Assembly: GCA_035380045.1 (NCBI GenBank)
Contig: DAOSWM010000026.1
Span: forward strand, 1 to 37,807
Reading direction: 5' to 3'
Length of the DNA stretch: 37,807 nt
From: DAOSWM01 sp035380045
GTDB taxonomy: Bacteria > Bacteroidota > Bacteroidia > Bacteroidales > Tenuifilaceae
Positions 24,606-32,910 of this stretch are shown one piece after another; within the stretch, counting starts at the first letter, position 1; every line of letters begins with the position of its first letter. Made by a program: the position numbers and the translations under genes. The notes under the pieces are model-generated. The model was not told where the DNA came from and made no database searches. It saw nothing but the letters and a program-made list of their open reading frames with translations.

Positions 24606-25672
24606 TTTATGCTTAAAACATTATTCCATAATTCCACATAATTATTTTCTGAAAAAACATTTAAAATTAGTTCTTTATTCCGTTTTGCATCATATGGGTT
24701 CATGTAAATGAACTCTTGAAATGACATATTTTGAATTCCCAGAGTATTCCAAACAGAAATATTTGTTGTTTTAAAATATGTGAAAGTTGTTGTTTCTTCC
24801 CTTATAAAGACTTTTTTCCCAAGTAAAATAACAGCTGCAATATTCCCCAATCCTTGCTGACGATTATGGTTCATTATGGCAATATCTATTTTGTTTAATA
24901 GTTCGCTGTATTCTGATATTTTAAGGAAATTTGTAAGTGGAATAAAAACAGAACCAAATAAACTTTGCCCTTCCTGAATTACTTTAGAAATGTATTCTTG
25001 ATTGGGACCATATGATAGAGGGCAAATAATCTCAATATTTTCTTCCTTATATTTTTTTATCAAATCGAAAATCTCAAGATGATTATTTGATGGATCGCCT
25101 GAATTTCCTGCCAAGATATATGTTACGCCTTCCTTCTTTTGATTCAGTAATGAGGATGAAGTTTCCTCTAGTTGGTTTCTATTTATTGGTATTGGATATA
25201 TAACTTGAGTATATGTTGCTCTGGTTTTGTATATTTCTTTAATAAGGTTGAAATCACCATCTAAAAAGCCTGCAATATTTTTTAGTCTGGTAATAATTAT
25301 TTTTCTGCATACTTCGTAGATTCTGCTAGTGATGGATTTATTCCTTTCGTTGTAAACAGTTATATCACCACCCCAGTATATCCATACAAGTCGATTTGAA
25401 AAAAGAGAGTAAAACGACCAGAATAATAGTGAAGGGCCGTAAGGTAAATAGTGTAAATAAACCTTTTTTGCACGTAAAAAGGTTGGAATGGCAAGCAGTA
25501 GAGATAAAAAATTCGACCTTGATTCAACTTGAGTTGAAGACTTATAATTATTTCGGTTGAACTTTTTTGTACGAAATATAAATCTGTGTTGCTCAATCGG
25601 AAAATTCCTTTCAATGAGTTGGATAAAACTCACATGGTAAACATTTTCCGAAGTCATAACATGTACTAGCAT
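24602..25672 (-). CDS. GT56 family glycosyltransferase (WecF-like, 4-acetamido-4,6-dideoxyhexose transferase)
   Basis: A 356-aa glycosyltransferase recognised by WecF motifs: WIYWGGDITVYN at about 116-127, ILAGNSGDPSNNH at about 197-209, CPLSYGP, and MNHNRQQGLGNIAAVILLGK. WecF adds Fuc4NAc from dTDP-Fuc4NAc to the lipid-linked intermediate of enterobacterial common antigen. The adjacent aminotransferase and acyltransferase supply just such a sugar, so transfer of Fuc4NAc or the epimer Qui4NAc is likely here. No membrane span; probably acts at the inner face of the inner membrane. AT-rich, with 15 bp to the GT4 gene upstream. Confidence 0.85.
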   Translation of the reverse strand: MLVHVMTSENVYHVSFIQLIERNFPIEQHRFIFRTKKFNRNNYKSSTQVESRSNFLSLLLAIPTFLRAKKVYLHYLPYGPSLLFWSFYSLFSNRLVWIYWGGDITVYNERNKSITSRIYEVCRKIIITRLKNIAGFLDGDFNLIKEIYKTRATYTQVIYPIPINRNQLEETSSSLLNQKKEGVTYILAGNSGDPSNNHLEIFDLIKKYKEENIEIICPLSYGPNQEYISKVIQEGQSLFGSVFIPLTNFLKISEYSELLNKIDIAIMNHNRQQGLGNIAAVILLGKKVFIREETTTFTYFKTTNISVWNTLGIQNMSFQEFIYMNPYDAKRNKELILNVFSENNYVELWNNVLSIK

Positions 25673-25687
25673 GGTATTTTACTTTAG

Positions 25688-26914
25688 CTAAGAATTATTC
25701 TCATGTGAGTTTGAAAATGATAGAAACATTTGCTTTAGGTGCATACCATAGAATGTAACATTATACTTTTCGAGAACTGCTTTTCTTCCGTTTTCTCCCA
25801 TTTCTGAACGAAGTTCAGGATTTTGTTGTAAAAGCATTACTTTCTCTGCCAAATCGTTGGCATCGTTGCTTTTAAAAACCAGTCCGCATTTTGAATTTTC
25901 AACAATTTCTATTTGTGGAATGCAATCAGAAACAATTAACGGTTTTGAGAAAAGCATGTACTGAAATATCTTGTTGGCAACTCCCGACTCGTGCTGCTCA
26001 TTCTTAAATATTGGCGACAAACAAATATCAGAAACTGCTGTGAATGAAGGAAACTCGCTTATGTCTTTCCACGGAAAGTGAGTAATTTTACCACTGAGGG
26101 AAGTATCGTTTAGGTAATTTTCGAAATCAATTTTCTCGTGGCCATCAACGGGGCCAATTAGTAGCAGATGGATGTTTGGAATTTTATCTCCCAACAATTT
26201 TATCGCCTCGAAACACGTGAAGATTCCTCTCCGTTTGCTAATCCCTCCAAAGTAGAACAGTAAAAACTTGTCGTTCTTTTCAAAAATTTCAGGATTTATT
26301 GGGAACGAAAGCATCTGGTCTACATCTGGCACATTCGGGTAAACTGTAATGTTTTCAGCGTGCAAAATTGGATATCTCTTCAATAAATCGTTTTTAAACG
26401 CATTGCTTAGCACAATAATTTTGCTTGCATAGCCAAGGTACTTTTTCTCTTTTTTTTTCCATGCTTTTGGCCGACTAACAAGTCGGTTGAAGAAACGCGA
26501 CGACCAGCGGTAAGTTAGGATTGCTGCCGGATAATTCTCGTGCAAATCGAGTACAAAAGGAATTTTTCGCTTTCCTCCCAAGTATGCAATTTTCGACATG
26601 TACAGATCGTGCGCGTGTATAAAATCGGGATTGACTTTTTTTACAAACCATTTTACTTTGCTAATCCAAAGCCACTCGTAGAATGGTATCGTGTTCATAA
26701 CCCCGAAAAGCTTATTCTTTAGATTTTTGTTGAGGTTGAACCTGTAAACGGTAATCCCGTCAATTTCTTCAAAACTTAGTTGATCCCCATAATTAGGACA
26801 AAGAACAAAGATTTTAAATCCGGCTTTGTGGAGATGTTTGGTCTCGTTTAAAACCCTGATATCTATCGAGTATTCGTTATCGAGAATAACACCTATCCTG
26901 TTTTTTTTGTCCAT
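25688..26914 (-). CDS. Glycosyltransferase family 4
   Basis: A 408-aa GT-B glycosyltransferase. N-terminal acceptor half has RIGVILDNEYSIDIRVLNE, then HAHDLYMSKIAYLGGK and DLHENYPA; the C-terminal half has FYFGGISKRRGIFTCFEAIK and HESGVANKIFQYMLFSKPLI, the nucleotide-sugar binding region with the EX7E-type arrangement, and ends with EMGENGRKAVLEKYN. Sugar specificity is unknown. ATG 26914 is preferred to an in-frame TTG at 26926. It sits 14 bp after the flippase gene and belongs to the surface-glycan operon. Confidence 0.92.
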   Translation of the reverse strand: MDKKNRIGVILDNEYSIDIRVLNETKHLHKAGFKIFVLCPNYGDQLSFEEIDGITVYRFNLNKNLKNKLFGVMNTIPFYEWLWISKVKWFVKKVNPDFIHAHDLYMSKIAYLGGKRKIPFVLDLHENYPAAILTYRWSSRFFNRLVSRPKAWKKKEKKYLGYASKIIVLSNAFKNDLLKRYPILHAENITVYPNVPDVDQMLSFPINPEIFEKNDKFLLFYFGGISKRRGIFTCFEAIKLLGDKIPNIHLLLIGPVDGHEKIDFENYLNDTSLSGKITHFPWKDISEFPSFTAVSDICLSPIFKNEQHESGVANKIFQYMLFSKPLIVSDCIPQIEIVENSKCGLVFKSNDANDLAEKVMLLQQNPELRSEMGENGRKAVLEKYNVTFYGMHLKQMFLSFSNSHENNS

Positions 26915-26928
26915 TGCTGTTGCCAATG

Positions 26929-28449
26929 TTATTCGTTATACTCCGAAATTTGCTCGTCAATTTCCTTGGATGCCGATGGTGAAAAAGTGTTCTTAATATT
27001 CAGGATAAAAGATTTAATCGTTTCAATCTCATTCTTCTCAAAAATCCTGAAAACAAAAAGTAGAACCGGGAAAAGAATAAGCAGGATTGATTTAACAATT
27101 ACTCTTAATCCCAGTGAATATGAGTTGAAGAAATACCCTGAAATTACCAGAACCAAACCAACAATTATAATGACAATTACCTTGTCGAGCCGGTAGGGAA
27201 TAAAGTAGTGTTTCTGGGCGAAAGCGAAAATTACGATGAAATAAACGATTTGGGAGATTAGCGATGAGCAGGCTGCGCCGATTGCTCCAAAGTATGGAAT
27301 TAGCAGAACGTTTAGTGCAAGGTTTAGCGCTGCAATTGCCGATAGTACAACTCCAATAATTTTTGTCTTCTTTGTAATTTGCAACCCAATTGATGAAGAA
27401 TCTTTAAGCATAGCGAATACAATTCCGAGGCTGAGTATCGGGATAACTTTGTACGCATCCCAGTAAACTAAACCTTTGGAAAATATTTTGGTTACCTCCA
27501 TCCCAAATAGCGAAAGAAAAATTGAAACGTACACAACCACAACTGTGAACCAAACCATAATTCTGGGGTAAATCGATTTGTGCTCGGGGTTGTTCATCAG
27601 CTTAAAGTAGGTGGGAGTGAGCGCAATTTGTATTGAGTTTACAACGAGAATTTTTGTGGTATTTGCAATTTTATACCCCAGAGTGTAAAGTCCAAGATTT
27701 AGAACTGTTGATCGAAAATTCAGTACATACCTGTCGAATTGCGCCAGCAAAACCCCTGAAATGGAAGCCAGCGCCAGCGGCAAGCTGAAACGAAGCATCT
27801 CCTTCACAACAGGAATGGTAAATTTTGCTTCAACTCTTTTTAGAATGTACGGAATTGTAATGGCAATAAAAACGATATTACCAAGCAGCATGGCTTCGTA
27901 AATTCCTGCCAACCCATGATGGGCGTATTTTAGAAGGTAAATTGTGGCAAAAAGTGTTGTAACCAGCCGAACCAAGTTTGTTACGATGTAGTGCGTTGGT
28001 TTCTCCTCAATCCTCATTTGCGAGAGCGTAAGGTCGATTAGAAGTTGGAGAGCCGCTGCCAAGAACATCAACGAAAGCGGGAAGGAGTATGTTCCCTTGT
28101 CGAAAAGAAGAAATGAAAGCGTTTTTGAAAAAACGAAACCAGAGGCAGAAAGTAACACTCCGATTGCAATTAAAATTGCGAAGCATGAAAACAGGATGCT
28201 TTTCCTTCGGGGAATGAATTCTTTGTCCCAGTACCAACGAATATATGCACTGTAAAGCGAAAGGCTAAAAAGAGAGATTACAATTAGGGATGTAGATTCG
28301 AGAATTCCTAAAGTTGCGAATTCATCAACCGTAAGGATTTTCGGGTCGGTGTATAACCTAAGAAGAATTAGCCCAATAAGTTTTACGGAAACATTTCCGA
28401 AACCGTAGATAAGAACTCCCTTAAGAAGATTTTTTACCTGATTTTGCAT
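26929..28449 (-). CDS. Polysaccharide flippase (Wzx/MATE superfamily)
   Basis: A 506-aa inner-membrane protein with about 12-14 helices, of the oligosaccharide flippase family that moves undecaprenyl-linked sugar units to the periplasm. Characteristic parts: an N-terminal LLKGVLIYGFGNVSVKLIGL, RFSLPLALASISGVLLAQFD after helix 6, and LGLYTLGYKIANT. The C-terminal 40 residues are a hydrophilic tail. ATG 28449 is favoured over TTG 28455. It is transcribed behind thiL with 17 bp between and ahead of the GT4 gene. Its job here is probably export of the glycan unit built by the downstream transferases. Confidence 0.92.
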   Translation of the reverse strand: MQNQVKNLLKGVLIYGFGNVSVKLIGLILLRLYTDPKILTVDEFATLGILESTSLIVISLFSLSLYSAYIRWYWDKEFIPRRKSILFSCFAILIAIGVLLSASGFVFSKTLSFLLFDKGTYSFPLSLMFLAAALQLLIDLTLSQMRIEEKPTHYIVTNLVRLVTTLFATIYLLKYAHHGLAGIYEAMLLGNIVFIAITIPYILKRVEAKFTIPVVKEMLRFSLPLALASISGVLLAQFDRYVLNFRSTVLNLGLYTLGYKIANTTKILVVNSIQIALTPTYFKLMNNPEHKSIYPRIMVWFTVVVVYVSIFLSLFGMEVTKIFSKGLVYWDAYKVIPILSLGIVFAMLKDSSSIGLQITKKTKIIGVVLSAIAALNLALNVLLIPYFGAIGAACSSLISQIVYFIVIFAFAQKHYFIPYRLDKVIVIIIVGLVLVISGYFFNSYSLGLRVIVKSILLILFPVLLFVFRIFEKNEIETIKSFILNIKNTFSPSASKEIDEQISEYNE

Positions 28450-28466
28450 CCTCAATTATAGTTGGT

Positions 28467-29513
28467 CTATTCTCCCTCGGGCTTTATTGCATTCCAGCCT
28501 TGGGCTGTGAGGTTAATTTCGTTCCCGTCAGGAGTTACCATTGCTGCACCCGATTCAGGATTGGTTATATGCCCAATAATTGAAACGCCCATATCCTCAA
28601 CCTTTTGATGTTCCGATAGGGGAACGGTAAACAGCAGCTCGTAATCCTCGCCTCCGTTGAGGGCAGCAATTAGCGGATCGATTTTTATCTCCTCCGATAG
28701 CCGGAATGTTTCCTGATCAATGGGGATTTTTTCGAGGTATATTCTACATCCTACGCTGGAATTTTTACAAATGTGAAGCAGCTCGCTTGAGAGTCCATCG
28801 GAAATGTCAATCATCGAGGTGGGTTTTACTCCCGCTTTTTTTATTGCTTCAATGGCATCGTTGCGCACTTCGGGTTTTAGGAATCGTCCAATGAGGTAAT
28901 CGAAACCCTTCAGCTCGGGTTGTGCGTTGGGGTTTGCCAAAAAAACCTGCTTTTCCCTTTCAAGAAGCTGCAGCCCCATGTACGCAGCGCCCAAATTTCC
29001 GGTAACGCAAATTAAATCGGTTTCCTTTGCCCCGCTTCGGTAGCAAAGGTTATTTTTATCGGCAATTCCAATCGCGGTAACGCTAATCGTTAGGCCGGTC
29101 ATCGATGCGGAAGTGTCGCCACCTACCATGTCAACCCCGTAACGTTCGCAAGCGAGTTTAACGCCTGCGTAGAATTCCTCCAAATCCTCAAGACAGAATT
29201 TTTTTGAAACGCCAATGGAAATGGTAACCTGCGTTGGAGTTGCGTTCATGGCGTAAATATCGCTCAGGTTCACAACCACCGATTTATATCCCAGGTGCTT
29301 TAGGGGATTGTATGTTAAATCGAAATGAATTCCTTCGAGCAGCAGGTCGGTTGATACAACAACCTGTTTTTTTTCGGGATCTATTACCGCGGCATCATCG
29401 CCAACGCCAACCAGCGTGCTGGGATTTTTTGGTGTGAAATCTTTTGTGATATGATCAATTAGCCGAAATTCTCCGAGTTCGTGAAGTTCTGTTCTGCTTG
29501 TACTGCCGTCCAT
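28467..29513 (-). CDS. thiL: Thiamine-monophosphate kinase
   Basis: A 348-aa ThiL, which phosphorylates thiamine monophosphate to the active cofactor TPP. Motifs in order: GVGDDAAVID (about 37-46), STDLLLEGIHFDLTYNP, KSVVVNLSDIYAMNATP, MVGGDTSASMTGL, TGNLGAAYMGLQLL, MIDISDGLSSELLHI and ALNGGEDYELLFTVP. Length is normal. It heads the minus-strand run into the glycan operon, although the functions are unrelated. I see no TPP riboswitch in the short region upstream. Confidence 0.96.
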   Translation of the reverse strand: MDGSTSRTELHELGEFRLIDHITKDFTPKNPSTLVGVGDDAAVIDPEKKQVVVSTDLLLEGIHFDLTYNPLKHLGYKSVVVNLSDIYAMNATPTQVTISIGVSKKFCLEDLEEFYAGVKLACERYGVDMVGGDTSASMTGLTISVTAIGIADKNNLCYRSGAKETDLICVTGNLGAAYMGLQLLEREKQVFLANPNAQPELKGFDYLIGRFLKPEVRNDAIEAIKKAGVKPTSMIDISDGLSSELLHICKNSSVGCRIYLEKIPIDQETFRLSEEIKIDPLIAALNGGEDYELLFTVPLSEHQKVEDMGVSIIGHITNPESGAAMVTPDGNEINLTAQGWNAIKPEGE

Positions 29514-29537
29514 TTGGTCTAATTATATTATATTTTA

Positions 29538-29566
29538 CAAAGATAGTTGTTAATCTGTTAACTTTG
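29538..29566. promoter_or_regulatory. Candidate divergent -7 boxes between thiL and the DUF2185 gene
   Basis: On the minus strand TATCTTTG (29538-29545) and on the plus strand TAACTTTG (29559-29566) both match TAnnTTTG exactly. They lie 24 and 44 bp before the two start codons. No -33 TTG at standard spacing was found for either. Confidence 0.5.
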
Positions 29567-29610
29567 ATGATCAAAAGCGGTAAAGAAACCATCCAAAAAT
29601 TTTGTTAAAA

Positions 29611-29940
29611 ATGGAAGAATTCAAATACAAGTTAAAGCCAGAGGAAATTAAGGAATTGATTCCATCAATGGGCTACTGCTACGCTTCCGACATGGTTACG
29701 GTTGACGGCTACAAAGTTGGTTTTATGCATCGTGAAGCCCGTGAGGAGGAGGGCGATAGCGGATGGCGATTCTACTCAGGTTTTGAAACTGAGGAGTACG
29801 TAGACGATGAACACAACATAATGATGTTCGATGTGAACTACATCGCAAACCTCGATCCGGCAATAATTCCTTACCTAAAATTACGAACAGGTGCCGAACT
29901 CGAAAGGGTTGAGGGAACCGATAAGTTTGAAAGGATTTGA
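29611..29940 (+). CDS. DUF2185 (immunity-protein-like) small protein
   Basis: A 109-aa acidic soluble protein resembling DUF2185: CYASDMVTVDGYKVGFMHRE at about 25-44, then GDSGWRFYSGFETEEYVDDE, FDVNYIANLDPAIIPYL and a final GAELERVEGTDKFERI. Related domains are listed among immunity-type proteins of polymorphic toxin systems, but many members stand alone in genomes with no toxin nearby. No toxin gene is visible here. ATG 29611 is chosen over an in-frame TTG nine bases upstream. It has a -7 box at 29559 and a hairpin after it. Confidence 0.82.
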   Translation: MEEFKYKLKPEEIKELIPSMGYCYASDMVTVDGYKVGFMHREAREEEGDSGWRFYSGFETEEYVDDEHNIMMFDVNYIANLDPAIIPYLKLRTGAELERVEGTDKFERI

Positions 29941-29967
29941 TTTTTTCAATTCCTGAGGTTAAAAACA

Positions 29968-30000
29968 ATCAGGCTTACCTTTTCGTTTGGTAAGCCTGAT
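29968..30000. terminator. Bidirectional terminator hairpin
   Basis: ATCAGGCTTACC (29968-29979) pairs perfectly with GGTAAGCCTGAT (29989-30000) around a 9-base loop. The A tract at 29961-29965 gives a T tail for the minus strand (pruA); the plus-strand T tail is weak. It separates the convergent DUF2185 and pruA genes. Confidence 0.8.
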
Positions 30001-30018
30001 TTGCTTGTGTAACTAATT

Positions 30019-31662
30019 TTAGTTTCCGCATTCTCTGAAAGCCATGAACGGGTAGCGATAATCTGTTGGCGGGTTAAGGTTCTCCTTAATAGTTCGTGGG
30101 CTTGTCCAGCGAAGCAGGTTCAGGTGACTTCCCGATTTGTCGTTAGTTCCCGATGCCCGCGAACCGCCAAAGGGCTGCTGGCCAACAACTGCTCCTGTTG
30201 GCTTATCATTGATGTAGAAGTTGCCAGCGGCGTACTTCAGCTTCTCCATTGCCAAATCAATTATTTTTCTGTCGGTTGCAAAAATGGAACCCGTAAGCGC
30301 GTAGGGCGAGGTTGAGTCAACCAGCTCGAGGGTTTCCTCGAATTGTTTGTCAGGGTAAATGTAAACGGTAAGCACTGGTCCAAAAATTTCCTCCTCTAGG
30401 GTAATGAAATGAGGATCGGAAGTTAGGATAACCGTGGGCTCAATGAAGTAGCCATGCGATTTGTCGCCATTACCTCCAAACACTATCTCTGCCTTGTCCG
30501 ATTTCTTGGCCTTCTCGATGTACGACATAATATTATCGAACGAAGCTTCATCGATTACGGCGTTCATAAAGTTGGTAAAATCCATAATGTCGCCCTGCCT
30601 GATGGTTTCCAAATCGGCAACCATTTTTTCTTTTACCATTGGCCATTTCGATTCTGGAATGTATGCCCTTGAGGCAGCCGAGCATTTTTGTCCCTGGTAC
30701 TCGAAAGCTCCGCGAACCATTGCGGTGGAAACCTGCTCAACCTGAGCAGTGGGGTGCATTACAATAAAATCTTTTCCGCCGGTTTCTCCCACAAGTTTTG
30801 GGTAGGAGCGATACTTCTCAAGGTTGCTGCCAACCTGTTTCCAGAAATGGTTAAACGTTGAGGTTGAGCCAGTGAAGTGAATTCCCGCCAGCATTGGGTG
30901 TGCAAAAACTTCCTTGCCAATAACCGAACCCTTGCCCGGTACAAAGTTTATCACGCCATCGGGAACACCCGCTTCCTTGTAAATTTTCATAAGAATGTAG
31001 TTTGAAAGCAGCGAGGTGGTTGCAGGTTTCCAAACAACAACGTTACCCATAAGTACTGGAGCCATATTCAGGTTCGATGCGATGGCGGTGAAGTTGAACG
31101 GCGAAACAGAGAATACGAAGCCCTCAAGCGGACGGTACTCGCTCCGGTTCAAGGTTGCACCTTCCGACATTGGCTGCCCGTTGTATATTTCGCTCACGTA
31201 GTGTGCGTTAAATCTTAAGAAGTCGATGGTTTCGCAGGCAGCATCAATCTCGGCCTGGTAAGCGTTTTTTCCTTGCCCAAGCATGGTGGCTGCATTTAGC
31301 AGTGCGCGGTATTTGGTTGAAATTAGTTCTGCAATTTTAAGCGTTACGCTAACCCTGTCAATCCAGGTGGTTTGCTCCCATTCCTCTCTTGCAGCTAGCG
31401 CTGCATCAATGGCCATTTGCACTTCCTTCTCGCCTGCCATATGGTAGTTTGCCAGCACGTGGCCATGGTTATGTGGCATAACAACCTTGCCTAAATTATT
31501 GGTTTTAACTTCCTTCCCTCCAATAATTAGAGGAATTTCAGTAACGGTTCCCGAAAGGTTTTTCAGCTCCTTTTCAAGCGCCAATCTTTCAGGCGAACAT
31601 GGCTCGTAGCTTAGAACGGGTTCGTTTGCAGGTCGTTCAAATTGAAATATTGCGTTGTTCAT
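30019..31662 (-). CDS. pruA: L-glutamate gamma-semialdehyde (P5C) dehydrogenase
   Basis: A 547-aa single-domain aldehyde dehydrogenase of the P5C type, which oxidises glutamate semialdehyde to glutamate in proline and arginine breakdown. Seen: SPFNFTAIASNLNMAPVLMG at 177-196, WKPATTS at 201-207, FTGSTSTF at 253-260, catalytic-support E283 in GETGGKD and nucleophile C317 in GQKCSAASR; the end has PFGGSRASGTND. Length is typical of the stand-alone enzyme, without a proline dehydrogenase domain. putA is not adjacent. Citrulline-forming chemistry at 319 also touches arginine, but no operon link exists. Confidence 0.94.
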   Translation of the reverse strand: MNNAIFQFERPANEPVLSYEPCSPERLALEKELKNLSGTVTEIPLIIGGKEVKTNNLGKVVMPHNHGHVLANYHMAGEKEVQMAIDAALAAREEWEQTTWIDRVSVTLKIAELISTKYRALLNAATMLGQGKNAYQAEIDAACETIDFLRFNAHYVSEIYNGQPMSEGATLNRSEYRPLEGFVFSVSPFNFTAIASNLNMAPVLMGNVVVWKPATTSLLSNYILMKIYKEAGVPDGVINFVPGKGSVIGKEVFAHPMLAGIHFTGSTSTFNHFWKQVGSNLEKYRSYPKLVGETGGKDFIVMHPTAQVEQVSTAMVRGAFEYQGQKCSAASRAYIPESKWPMVKEKMVADLETIRQGDIMDFTNFMNAVIDEASFDNIMSYIEKAKKSDKAEIVFGGNGDKSHGYFIEPTVILTSDPHFITLEEEIFGPVLTVYIYPDKQFEETLELVDSTSPYALTGSIFATDRKIIDLAMEKLKYAAGNFYINDKPTGAVVGQQPFGGSRASGTNDKSGSHLNLLRWTSPRTIKENLNPPTDYRYPFMAFRECGN

Positions 31663-31812
31663 AGTAAATTTATTTTATGAAGTTTTTCAGTTATTTAGAT
31701 TTATTCTAAACAACATAATCCATTGCAAAATGTTTAACCCTTTTTAGAGGTAGAATTTTTAAAATACTTGATATTTGTAAACAGTTGTCAATAATCTTGT
31801 AAATTGCCAGTT

Positions 31813-32787
31813 ATGGATAGAGCAAAGGCGGGTTACACACAGGGAATAGTTTCAATACTTGTAAATGCTGGGCTGTTTGCCTTGAAGATGTGGGCTGGAA
31901 TAGTTTCGGGTTCCATTGCGCTAACAGCCGATGCGTGGCATACATTGTCCGATTCCATTAGCTCCATCGTTGTGGTAGTTGCCGTGAAGCTTTCATCAAG
32001 GAAACCCGATAAAGAGCACCCTTTTGGGCATGGNNNNNNNNNNNNNNNNNNNNNNNNNNNNNNNNNNNNNNNNNNNNNNNNNNNNNNNNNNNNNNNNNNN
32101 NNNNNNNNNNNNNNNNNNNNNNNNNNNNNNNNNAGGTGGGAGCAAATTGCGGCCCTGTTCATTGGTTTCCTTCTGGCTGTAATTGCCTACGATTTTCTGC
32201 GCGATTCAGTTGCACTTTTTAGGAATAAGGAAACTGCAAACTTTGGATTACTCGCAATTATCGTTACCGTTGTTTCGGTGCTTGTGAAGGAGGGACTGGC
32301 GCAGTATGCTTTCTTCATTGCCCGAAAAACTGGTAACGTAAGTATAAAGGCCGATGGCTGGCATCACCGTACTGATGCGCTTTCGTCGCTGGTTGTGCTT
32401 GTTGGCATTCTTTTTGCTAAAAAGTTTTGGTGGATCGACAGCGTTCTGGGAGCTGTTATAGCACTTATGCTTTTCTACGCAACCTACGAAATTGTGAAGG
32501 AGGCAATAGGCAAACTTCTTGGGGAAAAACCATCGGAAGAGCTGATTTCAAAACTTCTGGAAACCATCCATTCCGTTTACGATGGCGACCTTAAACCTCA
32601 CCATTTCCACATTCATAACTATGTTGCCCATCAGGAGTTAACTTTCCATATTAAGCTGGAAAATAGTTTAAGTTTGATGGCTGCTCATAAAGTTGCAACC
32701 GATATTGAGAACAAAATTTACGAAGCCTTCGGAATTATTGCAACCGTTCACATTGAACCGCTCGACTACAAGCATAATTCCGATTAG
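31813..32787 (+). CDS. Cation diffusion facilitator family transporter, crossed by a scaffold gap
   Basis: A CDF metal exporter with about six membrane helices and a C-terminal cytoplasmic domain, typically moving Zn2+ or related divalent ions out of the cytosol. Metal-site motifs: D40, H43 and D47 in ADAWHTLSD (helix 2) and HHRTD in ADGWHHRTDALSS (helix 5). The 100-N gap falls between HPFGHG and RWEQIAAL, parts that are directly adjacent in the family (HPFGHGR-E-IAAL). So the 33-34 unknown residues are most likely spurious and the true protein is about 291 aa. ATG 31813 is chosen over TTG 31804. Confidence 0.92.
   Translation: MDRAKAGYTQGIVSILVNAGLFALKMWAGIVSGSIALTADAWHTLSDSISSIVVVVAVKLSSRKPDKEHPFGHXXXXXXXXXXXXXXXXXXXXXXXXXXXXXXXXXXRWEQIAALFIGFLLAVIAYDFLRDSVALFRNKETANFGLLAIIVTVVSVLVKEGLAQYAFFIARKTGNVSIKADGWHHRTDALSSLVVLVGILFAKKFWWIDSVLGAVIALMLFYATYEIVKEAIGKLLGEKPSEELISKLLETIHSVYDGDLKPHHFHIHNYVAHQELTFHIKLENSLSLMAAHKVATDIENKIYEAFGIIATVHIEPLDYKHNSD
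32034..32133. other. Scaffold gap (100 N) inside the CDF gene
   Basis: One hundred N. Left flank ends CATGG and right flank begins AGGTGGGAG. Joining them with a single base restores Gly-Arg in frame and the family's HPFGHGR motif. The fixed length of 100 matches the other gap and is likely a placeholder. Confidence 0.9.
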
Positions 32788-32836
32788 CTTAGAAAAGTAA
32801 AAGTTAGCTGATTAATTTTTTCAAAATAACATTTTG

Positions 32837-32844
32837 TAACTTTG
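32837..32844 (+). promoter_or_regulatory. Candidate -7 box for the putative protease gene
   Basis: TAACTTTG matches TAnnTTTG exactly, 66 bp before the ATG at 32911. The -33 region is T-rich but has no TTG at the standard spacing. Confidence 0.45.
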
Positions 32845-32910
32845 TAAGTGATGTGTTTTCTGTAAATACTTACATTGTGCTATTCTCCTATTCGATTTAA
32901 TATTGAAAAA

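Noticed and set aside
29514..29601. Possible TPP riboswitch ahead of thiL
   Set aside because: The region is too short and lacks the conserved CUGAGA and ACCUGA thi-box segments.
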